Shown: one piece after another, positions 6,217 through 13,085 of the stretch
Position numbering within the stretch: position 1 is the first letter of the stretch
Layout of the letters: each line of letters starts with the position of its first letter
Source of the DNA: Persebacter sp051008975
GTDB lineage: Bacteria > Pseudomonadota > Gammaproteobacteria > Tethybacterales > Persebacteraceae
Direction of reading: 5' to 3'
Assembly: GCA_051008975.1 (NCBI GenBank)
Contig: JBPCXA010000018.1
Coordinates: 1 to 13,526 of the forward strand
DNA: 13,526 nt
Made by a program: the position numbers and the translations under genes
The notes under the pieces: generated by a model
Told to the model about the DNA's origin: nothing
Database searches by the model: none
The model's input: only the letters and a program-made list of their open reading frames with translations

Positions 6217-6673
6217 GGAATCAAAATTTCGGTTTTCCGCCTCGCCGTTTCTGTTCGTATTGTTCGCCGCCGCGGGCGCGTCCGCCGTCGCCGGAGTGCT
6301 GTCAATTATAGCAATTCCGCCGCCGCCGCGCATCCTCGCCGCCGCCGCCATCGCGACGGCGTTTGTTTTCGCCGTCCGCCGTCATGCGCTTTTGCGCGGG
6401 CGCGGCGCGGCGCGGGCGGCGGCGTTTTTGCCCGGCGGCGAAGTGGAAATCACCGCCGCGGACGGCGTTCATCGCGGGCGGTTGCGGAGCGTTTCGGTCG
6501 CGCCGTGGCTGGCGGTGTTTGTCGCGGAATGCGGCGGGCGGCGTTTTAATGTGTTGGCGGCGTTTGACTGCATGCCGAAAGACAGCCACCGTCAATTGCG
6601 CGTCCGCCTGCGAACCGCGACCGTCCCGCCGCCCGCCGGGATTTTTTCCCGCGAAACGCGCCGCGCCGATTAA
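6215..6673 (+). CDS. ygfX: YgfX-like small inner-membrane protein
   Basis: The 152-residue protein has two predicted membrane segments (about 11-34 and 39-55) and then a soluble C-terminal domain. The soluble part matches E. coli YgfX (CptA) in pattern: HRGRLRSVSVAPWLAVFVAE (86-105), with the APW motif at 96-98, and FDCMPKDSHRQLRVRL (117-132), corresponding to the family's DSM....WR.LRR.L ending. In E. coli ygfX lies beside sdhE and near ygfZ, and divergence from ygfZ here supports the call. E. coli YgfX has been described as a cytoskeleton-affecting toxin paired with SdhE (CptB). No sdhE is seen here. The start at 6215 has AGGA 9 nt upstream and aligns with the membrane segment. The gene family call rests on short motifs. 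Confidence 0.65.
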   Translation: MESKFRFSASPFLFVLFAAAGASAVAGVLSIIAIPPPPRILAAAAIATAFVFAVRRHALLRGRGAARAAAFLPGGEVEITAADGVHRGRLRSVSVAPWLAVFVAECGGRRFNVLAAFDCMPKDSHRQLRVRLRTATVPPPAGIFSRETRRAD

Positions 6674-6703
6674 AACCGCCGCAATTTGCCGCCGCAATTT
6701 AAT

Positions 6704-6752
6704 TTGACAAAAACGCGATTCCGGTACCGTTTCCGCCGATATGTGATATAGT
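6704..6752 (+). promoter_or_regulatory. dapD promoter with extended -10, possibly leaderless
   Basis: TGATATAGT at 6744-6752 is an extended -10 box (TGn-TATAGT). Its last base is 7 nt before the dapD ATG, so transcription would begin at or just before the start codon. No Shine-Dalgarno precedes the ATG. A perfect TTGACA lies at 6704-6709, but its best-spaced partner (17 bp, CCGTTT) is poor, and it is 37 bp from the TATAGT box, so it cannot serve that box as a -35. Confidence 0.5.
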
Positions 6753-6759
6753 TGCGGTT

Positions 6760-7596
6760 ATGCAAAATCTTAAAGCGATGATGAAACAGACGATCGAGGC
6801 CGCCTACGAGCGGCGCGACAAATTGGATCCGCAGTCCGCCTCCGACGAGTTGCGGCGGATTGTGCAGGCGACGCTGGACGGCCTCAACTGCGGCGAATTG
6901 CGCGTCGCCGAGCCGGACGGCGAAGGCGGCTGGCAGATCAACGAATGGCTGAAAAAAGCCATTCTGGTCTCGTTTTGCATCGCCTCCGGCAAGCGGGTCA
7001 AGGGCGGAGACGCGCGCTATTACGACAAAGTGCCGCTCAAATACTCCCGCAAAAATCCGCACAGCGCGGAAAAAGGCGGCGTCCGCGTCGTCCCCCCGGC
7101 GACCGTCCGCTACGGCGCCCATATCGCGCCCGGCGTCGTGCTGATGCCGAGTTATGTCAACATCGGCGCGTTCGTGGACGCGGGAACGATGGTGGACACC
7201 TGGGCGACCGTCGGCTCGTGCGCGCAAATCGGCAAAAACGTGCATTTGTCGGGCGGCGCGGGAATCGGCGGCGTACTGGAACCGCCGCAGGCGTCCCCGA
7301 CAATCATAGAAGACGACTGCTTCATCGGCGCGCGCTCCGAAATCGTGGAGGGCGTCGTCGTCGGCAAGGGCGCGGTGATTGCGATGGGCGTGTTCATCGG
7401 GCAAAGTACCAAAATTTACGACCGCGAAAGCGGCGAAATCCTCTACGGCAAGGTACCGCCGGGCAGCGTTGTCGTCCCCGGCTCGCTGCCGGCGAAGAAC
7501 AAAAAATACGCGCTCAATTGCGCGATAATCGTCAAGAAAGTGGACGAACAAACCCGCGCCAAAACCGCCATCAACGAACTGTTGCGCGAGGATTGA
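6760..7596 (+). CDS. dapD: 2,3,4,5-tetrahydropyridine-2,6-dicarboxylate N-succinyltransferase
   Basis: DapD succinylates tetrahydrodipicolinate with succinyl-CoA in the lysine and diaminopimelate pathway, so this organism uses the succinylase branch. The 278-residue protein (E. coli 274) aligns along its length. Features are an N-terminal helical domain (1-100), then a left-handed beta helix with PSYVNIGAFVDAGTMVDTWA (130-149), GSCAQIGKNVHLSGGAGIGGV (152-172) and FIGARSEIVEGVVV (188-201). The C-terminal extension is GKVPPGSVVVPGSLP...CAIIVKKVDEQTRAKTAINELL. Conserved acidic residues expected in the active site (the D in VDTWATVG and the E in ARSEIVEG) are present. The gene appears to have its own promoter; the next gene starts 4 bp after its stop. 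Confidence 0.97.
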   Translation: MQNLKAMMKQTIEAAYERRDKLDPQSASDELRRIVQATLDGLNCGELRVAEPDGEGGWQINEWLKKAILVSFCIASGKRVKGGDARYYDKVPLKYSRKNPHSAEKGGVRVVPPATVRYGAHIAPGVVLMPSYVNIGAFVDAGTMVDTWATVGSCAQIGKNVHLSGGAGIGGVLEPPQASPTIIEDDCFIGARSEIVEGVVVGKGAVIAMGVFIGQSTKIYDRESGEILYGKVPPGSVVVPGSLPAKNKKYALNCAIIVKKVDEQTRAKTAINELLRED

Positions 7597-7600
7597 CGAA

Positions 7601-8611
7601 TTGGCGGCGGTGCGAGCGTCCGCGGCGGCGGTTGCGTTGCTCGCGTTGTCGTGCGCGCATTTTTCGGACGCCTTTGCGGAATCGTTAAATAACGTCGGCT
7701 TCCGCGAGATGCGGGGCGAAAATGGCGGCGCGTTCGGCGTCTGGTATCCGACCGAAGAAACGCCGCGACAAATTCGTCTCGGCCCGTTTGACGCGGAATA
7801 TGCGAAAGACGCCGCGCCGGACGGAAAAATGCTGCCGCTCGTCGTGATGTCGCACGGCAACAGCGGATATTATCGGAATCATCACCTTACCGCCGCGCAT
7901 CTGGCGGAGAACGGATTTGTCGTAATCGCGCCGCAGCACATTCATTTTGACGACCTTAAAACTCACATACACGGGCGGGTTAATGACATAAAACGCGCGC
8001 GCGCCGCGCTGCAAAACGACGAAGGTTTCGCGCCGATTTTGGACGCGGACAATATCAGCGCGGTCGGCTATTCGCTCGGCGGCGCGTCCGTGCTGGCGGC
8101 GGCGGGCGTAAGCGTCAATTGGGAATCGTTTTTACTGCATTGCGCGCGCAATCACGACAAAGACGAAAACACCTGCGGCGATTTTCCGTTTTGGATAAGA
8201 TGGATGCTGCGGGCGAAACATGCGTTTTTGCCGAATCCGAAAATTCAATTTTGGGATTTTTCGCAAAATCCCGTCGCCTTTCGCAAAATCGCGTTAGTCG
8301 CGCCGGTCGGACAAATGATGGACGCGGAATCGCTGGCGAAACTTTCGGCGGAGGTTTTAATTCTGCAGATTGACGGCGATACAATTTTGCGCGCGCCGTT
8401 TCATTCCGAACATTTGCGCGACAATCTGCCGCCGCGGACGACGGAATACGAATTAATCCGCGGCGGATACCATTACGGATTTGTCCCGCGGTTCTCGCAA
8501 CGCATCCCCGACGAAGATCTTCCCGCCGAATTGATCGACCCGCCCGGTTTTGACCGCGAAAAATTCATCGCCGAAATCAACGAAAAAATCCTTGCGTTCT
8601 TGCGGAAATAA
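7601..8611 (+). CDS. Secreted alpha/beta hydrolase, dienelactone hydrolase-like (COG4188 type)
   Basis: The 336-residue protein opens with a signal peptide (hydrophobic 5-18, AFA cleavage site at about 24-26). The alpha/beta hydrolase fold shows an oxyanion-side SHGNSG (84-89), the nucleophile elbow GYSLGG (156-161, Ser158), a probable acid in LQIDGD (255-260) and a late histidine in RGGYHYGF (287-294). This pattern fits the predicted dienelactone hydrolases and PAF-acetylhydrolase-like enzymes. The substrate is unknown; an ester is likely, acting in the periplasm. The start is uncertain: the TTG at 7601 has GAGG 9 nt upstream, whereas a GTG at 7610 would leave a shorter signal peptide. The gene follows dapD by 4 bp and is probably co-transcribed. 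It converges on the methyltransferase gene with 21 bp between stops. Confidence 0.78.
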   Translation: MAAVRASAAAVALLALSCAHFSDAFAESLNNVGFREMRGENGGAFGVWYPTEETPRQIRLGPFDAEYAKDAAPDGKMLPLVVMSHGNSGYYRNHHLTAAHLAENGFVVIAPQHIHFDDLKTHIHGRVNDIKRARAALQNDEGFAPILDADNISAVGYSLGGASVLAAAGVSVNWESFLLHCARNHDKDENTCGDFPFWIRWMLRAKHAFLPNPKIQFWDFSQNPVAFRKIALVAPVGQMMDAESLAKLSAEVLILQIDGDTILRAPFHSEHLRDNLPPRTTEYELIRGGYHYGFVPRFSQRIPDEDLPAELIDPPGFDREKFIAEINEKILAFLRK

Positions 8612-8632
8612 AATGTCCGCGCAACACCGCCG

Positions 8633-9562
8633 TCAACGGGTTTTTTCGCGCAAACCGTCACACACCCGACGCGAGTCGTCGAATGAATAAAGGCATGCCT
8701 CGCCCGCGTCGCCGGAGGACTGCGCTTCATAGTTGGTTATCAACGCTTCCACAACGGCGCCTCTGTTGCTTTCCTTGGCGCCCACATGATAGAAATGCGC
8801 GCGCGCAAATATATTGTATCCCGACCAAAACAGGCCGATGAAGCGGTTTGATCGATGGACATTGCCAAGCCACGACGACAAAATGAAACGCGCGCCGGAC
8901 TCTTTTAGTGATTGCGCCAAACGACTTTCCCGCGGTTCGTTCCAGCCGTTGTAATAATCGGCATGCCGCTCTATGTACGGCGGATCGCAATACAACACAT
9001 CGGAGCGACGGGCGTTCAGCACCGTGGACAGGTAGTCCTGGCATCTGAATTCGTAATTTCCGGAGGCGCACATTAGGGCGATTCGCTCCACTTGATTGCA
9101 GATTTTGGTGACATACGCCCTGGCAAACCGCTCCGGCTTGCGGCAAAACGGAACATTAAACCCGCCGCTCCGATTAAACCGAATCAGCCCGTTAAAACAC
9201 GCGCGATTGAGGAAAAGAAAGTCCAGAGGTGCGGCAGTTTTATTAAACCGTTCCCGTACGGAATAATAATGCTCCCCTTCGGTACGCGACAACAAAGCGC
9301 CTTCGCGTTCAAGATGCCGTCTCACGCCGGCCGCAGTCACATAACCGTCGGCCAACGCCCGGTAAAAATTGACGATATGCGGATTGGAATCGGCCAGCAA
9401 CGTCTTTCGGGGGGCAATCCCGAACGCCACCGCGCCGGAGCCCATAAACGGCTCTATCCAACGCCCTTGAAAATTCGACGGCGCAACCGCGCGAATCCAG
9501 GGCACCAATTTAATCTTGATTCCCTGGCACTTAATCGGCGGAACGACGAGGCGCCCCGTCAT
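8633..9562 (-). CDS. D12-class (Dam-like) DNA adenine N6-methyltransferase of an EcoRV-like system
   Basis: It should methylate adenine in the site cut by its partner nuclease and so protect the host. The 309-residue protein (M.EcoRV 298) has the alpha-group motif order: motif X PPIKCQGIKIKLVPWI (8-23), SAM-binding motif I EPFMGSGAVAFG (37-48), LLADSNPHIVNFYRAL (55-70), the D12 signature FLFLNRACFNGLIRFNRSGG (115-134), and catalytic DPPY (193-196) in VLYCDPPYIERHADYY. The ATG at 9562 overlaps the nuclease stop (ATGA, 4 bp). Residues further upstream in the frame lie inside the nuclease gene and precede motif X, so I rejected them. Translation is probably coupled to the nuclease. Base and codon use (CTT, TCA, GCA, GGT, CGT) differ from the housekeeping genes, suggesting transfer. 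Target GATATC is inferred from the partner, not read from this protein. Confidence 0.93.
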   Translation of the reverse strand: MTGRLVVPPIKCQGIKIKLVPWIRAVAPSNFQGRWIEPFMGSGAVAFGIAPRKTLLADSNPHIVNFYRALADGYVTAAGVRRHLEREGALLSRTEGEHYYSVRERFNKTAAPLDFLFLNRACFNGLIRFNRSGGFNVPFCRKPERFARAYVTKICNQVERIALMCASGNYEFRCQDYLSTVLNARRSDVLYCDPPYIERHADYYNGWNEPRESRLAQSLKESGARFILSSWLGNVHRSNRFIGLFWSGYNIFARAHFYHVGAKESNRGAVVEALITNYEAQSSGDAGEACLYSFDDSRRVCDGLREKTR

Positions 9563-10383
9563 TTCCGGTTGTTCCGCGGCGTAACCAACGAAACATCGCC
9601 TCCGCGATATTCCACAAAATCCGACAGGGACGTTATTCTTTGCATCCCCGTCTTCGTTCTTTTGGTGATTGCCCCATAATTCATCCAGTAATCGTCGAAC
9701 CATTCCTCGCCCAGCCGGCAAAACATGCCGTTCTCGGACAAAATGTCATCGATGCGCCGGATGCTGCCGATGTTCGCCGTGTTGCCGGAGCCGCTTTTGT
9801 CGCCGGCAATCTTCCATTTCTCGACAGCTAACACCTGAATGCGAGAAATCACCGAGGAGATCGACCGAATCTCGTCCGCCGGACAACATGTCACCTCGTC
9901 AATCATTCCGCCATCCGCGCGGTCGTAAATGACACCCAGACAAAAATGCCCCGAATAAGACCCGTAGGGAAATTGAATGTTCTTGCCGCTCGTCCGGTCC
10001 CGGAAATACTCTCCGTGCGAACCCAGCGTAAACCCATTGCACAACCACGGCTTATTGCGCACGCGATAAGTCGTCTTAATGTCCAGGGCAAATTTTACGG
10101 TATCGTCCTCCGCCAGAACAAAGGACAAATCCGGATAATAGTTCTGGTGCTTCGCGAGAACCAGGGCGAACCCGTGGCTTCTCGCAAACGCAAGAATCCG
10201 CGGAAAAAGATGGATTTCCAAAATTTTGGACACAATCTTAGTGTCGGACGAAATTGTGTACACATTCCGGCACACGTCTATGAACCCCTTGATCGTCCAC
10301 TGCCCGTCAACGTCGCTCACCTGTTCCGCCAGACCGCCGGCGAAAGACAAAAGCAACGACTTAAATTCGGCTTTGGTTGTCAT
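9559..10383 (-). CDS. EcoRV-like type II restriction endonuclease
   Basis: The 274-residue protein (EcoRV about 245) aligns with EcoRV at every key site I can recall. SSDTKIVSKILEI (45-57) contains E56, matching EcoRV E45. YYPDLSF (82-88) has D85, and LDIKTTY (100-106) has D101 and K103, matching D74, D90 and K92. The spacings E-29-D-16-D-2-K are identical. KWKIAGDKSGSGNTANIGSI (189-208) matches EcoRV's recognition loop region KWVIAGDLAGSGNTTNIGSI, including the GSGNT that contacts GATATC. DDYWMNYG (230-237) matches the EcoRV C-terminal DYWRNYE. It should therefore cut GATATC to blunt ends; this is a prediction. The gene precedes its methyltransferase and lies 30 bp after metZ. No Shine-Dalgarno is visible. 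The codon use is unlike the neighbours (AGA, ATA, AAG, CTT). Confidence 0.94.
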   Translation of the reverse strand: MTTKAEFKSLLLSFAGGLAEQVSDVDGQWTIKGFIDVCRNVYTISSDTKIVSKILEIHLFPRILAFARSHGFALVLAKHQNYYPDLSFVLAEDDTVKFALDIKTTYRVRNKPWLCNGFTLGSHGEYFRDRTSGKNIQFPYGSYSGHFCLGVIYDRADGGMIDEVTCCPADEIRSISSVISRIQVLAVEKWKIAGDKSGSGNTANIGSIRRIDDILSENGMFCRLGEEWFDDYWMNYGAITKRTKTGMQRITSLSDFVEYRGGDVSLVTPRNNRK

Positions 10384-10389
10384 GTCCGG

Positions 10390-10418
10390 ATTCTAACACA
10401 AATATAAAGCGAATTAAA
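10390..10418 (-). promoter_or_regulatory. Candidate promoter of the restriction endonuclease gene
   Basis: On the minus strand TAGAAT (10395-10390) resembles a -10 box, and TTTAAT (10418-10413) lies 17 bp upstream, overlapping the metZ stop codon. The -10 box ends 6 nt before the endonuclease ATG, so a transcript would start at or next to the start codon. That would agree with the lack of a Shine-Dalgarno. The -35 match is weak (3 of 6), and readthrough from metZ is equally possible. Confidence 0.35.
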
Positions 10419-11577
10419 CGGCCGCCAGCGCGCGTTGCAAATCTTCGCGCAGATCATCCACATCCTCCAAGCCGACGGAGAGGCGCACGAGATTTTCGGT
10501 GATGCCGCATTTGGCGCGGTGTTCGGCGGGAACGCGCGAATGCGTCGTCGTCGCCGGATGCGTCGCGGTGCTTTTGGCGTCGCCGAAATTCGCGGTGATA
10601 TTAAACAAACGCAGCGCGTCGATAAAACGCCACGCCTCCGCGCGACCGCCGCGCAGCAGCAGCGAAATAATTCCTCCGCCCATTCCGTTCTGCTGCCGCA
10701 TCGCCAGTTCGCGGCCGGGATGCGAAGGCAGTCCGGCGTATAAAACGCTTTCAACCGCCTCCCCCCCGAAAAGCCATCCGGCGAGATCCGCCGCCGATTC
10801 GCAGTGCGCGCGCATCCGCAGCGGCAGCGTCTCCATCCCGCGCGAAATCACCCACGCCGAAAACGGCGACAGCGCCGGACCGCCGCAGCGCAAAAACGGA
10901 TACACTTTTTCGTACAAAAATTCCTCTTCGCCGGCGATCGCCCCGCCCAAAACGCGCCCCTGCCCGTCCAAATATTTCGTCGCGGAATGTATGACCAAGT
11001 CCGCGCCGAACGCCAGCGGCTTCTGCCCGAACGGGCAGAAACAATTGTCCACCGCCAGCAGCGCGCCGCGCGAATGCGCGATGTCGGCGATCTTTGCGAT
11101 GTCCGACACCGCGAGAGTCGGATTGGCGGGCGTCTCCAAAATAAACAGCGACGAATTTTTTTGCGCCGCCTTTTTCCATTCGTCGACGCCGCCGAAGACA
11201 TAGCGGATTTCCACGCCGAATTTGGCGACGAAGTTGGAAAGCAGCTGCACCGTCGCGCCGAATACTTCGCCGCCGCAGACGATGGAATCGCCCGCCCGGC
11301 ACGCGCCGAAAATAACCGCCAAAATCGCCGACATTCCGGAGGCGGTCGACAACGCCGCCGGCGCGCCTTCCAGCGCGGCGACCCGCTCGTGCAGCGTCTT
11401 TAGATTCGGATTGGAAAAACGCGAATACACATATTCGGCGGCGGGGCGCGCGAATTGTTCCGCCGCATGCGCCGCGTCGTCAAAGACAAAACTGGAAGTT
11501 AAAAACAGCGCCTCGGAATGTTCGCGACGCGCCGTGCGGGGCGCCTGCGCGCGCACCAGACGGGTCGCGTCCTTCAT
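10414..11577 (-). CDS. metZ: O-succinylhomoserine sulfhydrylase
   Basis: This PLP enzyme makes homocysteine directly from O-succinylhomoserine and sulfide, an alternative to the MetB/MetC route for methionine. The 387-residue protein has the MetZ-typical N-terminus REHSEALFLTSSFVF (18-32), YSRFSNPN (51-58), LSTASGMSAI (76-85), LAVDNCF (174-180), and the PLP lysine in HSATKYLDGQGRVLGG (197-212; Lys201). The C-terminus has SLVR-like TENLVRLSVGLED. MetB and MetC relatives share the fold, but the N-terminus and the purF neighbour point to MetZ, as in pseudomonads. The ATG at 11577 overlaps the purF stop (ATGA, 4 bp). The restriction cassette follows 30 bp downstream on the same strand. Confidence 0.93.
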   Translation of the reverse strand: MKDATRLVRAQAPRTARREHSEALFLTSSFVFDDAAHAAEQFARPAAEYVYSRFSNPNLKTLHERVAALEGAPAALSTASGMSAILAVIFGACRAGDSIVCGGEVFGATVQLLSNFVAKFGVEIRYVFGGVDEWKKAAQKNSSLFILETPANPTLAVSDIAKIADIAHSRGALLAVDNCFCPFGQKPLAFGADLVIHSATKYLDGQGRVLGGAIAGEEEFLYEKVYPFLRCGGPALSPFSAWVISRGMETLPLRMRAHCESAADLAGWLFGGEAVESVLYAGLPSHPGRELAMRQQNGMGGGIISLLLRGGRAEAWRFIDALRLFNITANFGDAKSTATHPATTTHSRVPAEHRAKCGITENLVRLSVGLEDVDDLREDLQRALAAV

Positions 11578-13085
11578 TTTTTCGCCGCCCGTTGTTTCAT
11601 CCGCAACGCCAAATCCAGCTGCGACAAGTCGGATTCGTCGCGCGCGATACCGCGCCGTTCTTCCAGCGCGCGCAAGTATTCCTCGTCCGCCAATCCGTCC
11701 GGATATTCGCCGTCAAAACACGAAGTTTCGTACGAATCCGCCCCCCCCCCGGCGTCGCGCACCGCGGCGATTAAGTCGTCCATATCCTGATAAATGACGA
11801 GATCCGCGCCGAGACGGGTGGTAATTTCGGATTCGTCGCGCCCGTGCGCGATCAATTCGCCGCGCGTCGCAATGTCTATCCCGAATACATTCGGATGACG
11901 CACCGGCGGCGCCGCGCTGGCGAAATATACCCGCCGCGCCCCGGCCGCCCGCGCCATTCCGACAAGTTCCGCGCCGGTCGTGCCGCGCACGATGGAATCG
12001 TCCACCAGCAACACCCGTTTGCCGTGGAATTCGCGCGCGATGACGGCGAGTTTTTCGGCGACCGAACGGCGGCGGCGCGCCTGCCCGGCGAGTATGAAAG
12101 TGCGGCCGGTATGGCGATTTTTGACCAGCCCCTCGCGGTAGGGCGTCCCCAAATGGCGCGAAACTTCCAACGCCGTCACCCGCCCGGAATCGGGAATCGG
12201 CACCACGCAATCCGCCTCCATTTCCGGATGCTCGCGGCGGATTTTTTCCGCCAGACGGCGTCCCATATTCACCCGCGCGTCATACACGAGCGCGCCGTCC
12301 AGCATCGAATCGGGGCGGGCGAAATAAATGTATTCAAAAATGCACGGACGCGGCGCGGCATCCGGAAATTGGCGGCGATGCAGACGGCGGTTCATGTCTA
12401 TGAACACCGCCTCGCCGGGCGCGATGTCGCCCAAATTTTCGAAGCCGAGCGGACGAAACGCCGCGCTTTCGGACGCCGCCAGCCATTCCCCGTCCGCCCG
12501 CGCGCCCAAGGACAGCGGACGAATGCCGCGCGGGTCGCGAAACAGCAGCAGCCCCGCCCCGGCGATCAACGCCGCCGCCGAATACGCCCCGGCGCAACGG
12601 GAATGCACGTCGGCGACGGCGTCCAAAAACGCCTCCGCGTCCCGCCCGTCGCGCGTCCGCCGGTCTATCGCCTGCGCCAGCACGTTCAACAGCAACTCCG
12701 AATCGGAATCACTGTTGACATGGCGGCGGTCGTCGTCCGCCAGCCGCGCGCTCAACGCGTCCGGATTCGTCAAATTGCCGTTGTGCGCCAGCGTAATTCC
12801 GAACGGCTGGTTGACATAAAACGGCTGAATTTCGGAGAGCGCGAGCGCGCTGCCGCGGGTGCTGTATCGGACATGCCCGATTCCCGTCGCGCCGTGCAGC
12901 GCGTCCATTTTCGCGGAATCAAACGCGTCTCGCGCCAGCCCGCGTCCCTTTTCAATAAACAATCGCGCGCCGGACATCGTCGCAATTCCCGCCGAATCCT
13001 GCCCGCGGTGCTGCAAAAACGCCAGCCCCGAATATACCGCGGACGCCGCATCGCCGCCGCCCGCATAGCCGACGATGCCGCACAT
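11574..13085 (-). CDS. purF: Amidophosphoribosyltransferase
   Basis: PurF transfers glutamine-derived ammonia to PRPP, the first committed step of purine synthesis. The 503-residue protein (E. coli 505) starts MCGIVGYAG, so Cys2 becomes the N-terminal nucleophile after Met removal. The glutaminase domain (to about 235) shows LQHRGQDSAGI (24-34), GIGHVRYSTRG (69-78), LAHNGNLTN (99-107) and SDSDSELLL (125-133). The transferase domain shows YFARPDS (254-260), PIPDSGR (296-302) and the PRPP motif VLLVDDSIVRGTT (358-370). The start is certain because of the catalytic cysteine; the cvpA stop abuts the ATG directly. A 10-G run (coding strand) encodes GGG at about 446-449; slippage would replace the last roughly 55 residues. 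Confidence 0.97.
   Translation of the reverse strand: MCGIVGYAGGGDAASAVYSGLAFLQHRGQDSAGIATMSGARLFIEKGRGLARDAFDSAKMDALHGATGIGHVRYSTRGSALALSEIQPFYVNQPFGITLAHNGNLTNPDALSARLADDDRRHVNSDSDSELLLNVLAQAIDRRTRDGRDAEAFLDAVADVHSRCAGAYSAAALIAGAGLLLFRDPRGIRPLSLGARADGEWLAASESAAFRPLGFENLGDIAPGEAVFIDMNRRLHRRQFPDAAPRPCIFEYIYFARPDSMLDGALVYDARVNMGRRLAEKIRREHPEMEADCVVPIPDSGRVTALEVSRHLGTPYREGLVKNRHTGRTFILAGQARRRRSVAEKLAVIAREFHGKRVLLVDDSIVRGTTGAELVGMARAAGARRVYFASAAPPVRHPNVFGIDIATRGELIAHGRDESEITTRLGADLVIYQDMDDLIAAVRDAGGGADSYETSCFDGEYPDGLADEEYLRALEERRGIARDESDLSQLDLALRMKQRAAKK
11741..11750. repeat. Homopolymer tract C10 inside purF (G10 on the coding strand)
   Basis: Ten consecutive C residues on the plus strand encode the GlyGlyGly stretch near residue 447 of PurF. 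A one-base shift into the frame that ends at 11713 would stop after about a dozen new residues, removing the normal C-terminus but leaving both catalytic domains. This is a potential hotspot for replication slippage or for an assembly length error. Confidence 0.85.

Noticed and set aside
4366..6549. Very long plus-strand open frame (727 codons) opposite rplU, rpmA and ygfZ
   Set aside because: It runs antisense to three recognised genes, is rich in Arg, Ala and Pro with no domain I recognise, and long antisense frames are expected in sequence with this GC bias.
6704..6732. TTGACA as the main -35 of the dapD promoter
   Set aside because: The hexamers 15-18 bp downstream match TATAAT poorly, while a better extended -10 lies closer to the gene and too far away for this -35.
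9563..9721. Upstream start for the methyltransferase at 9721
   Set aside because: It would overlap the nuclease gene by 160 bases and add 53 residues without family resemblance; the ATGA junction at 9562 fits motif X placement.
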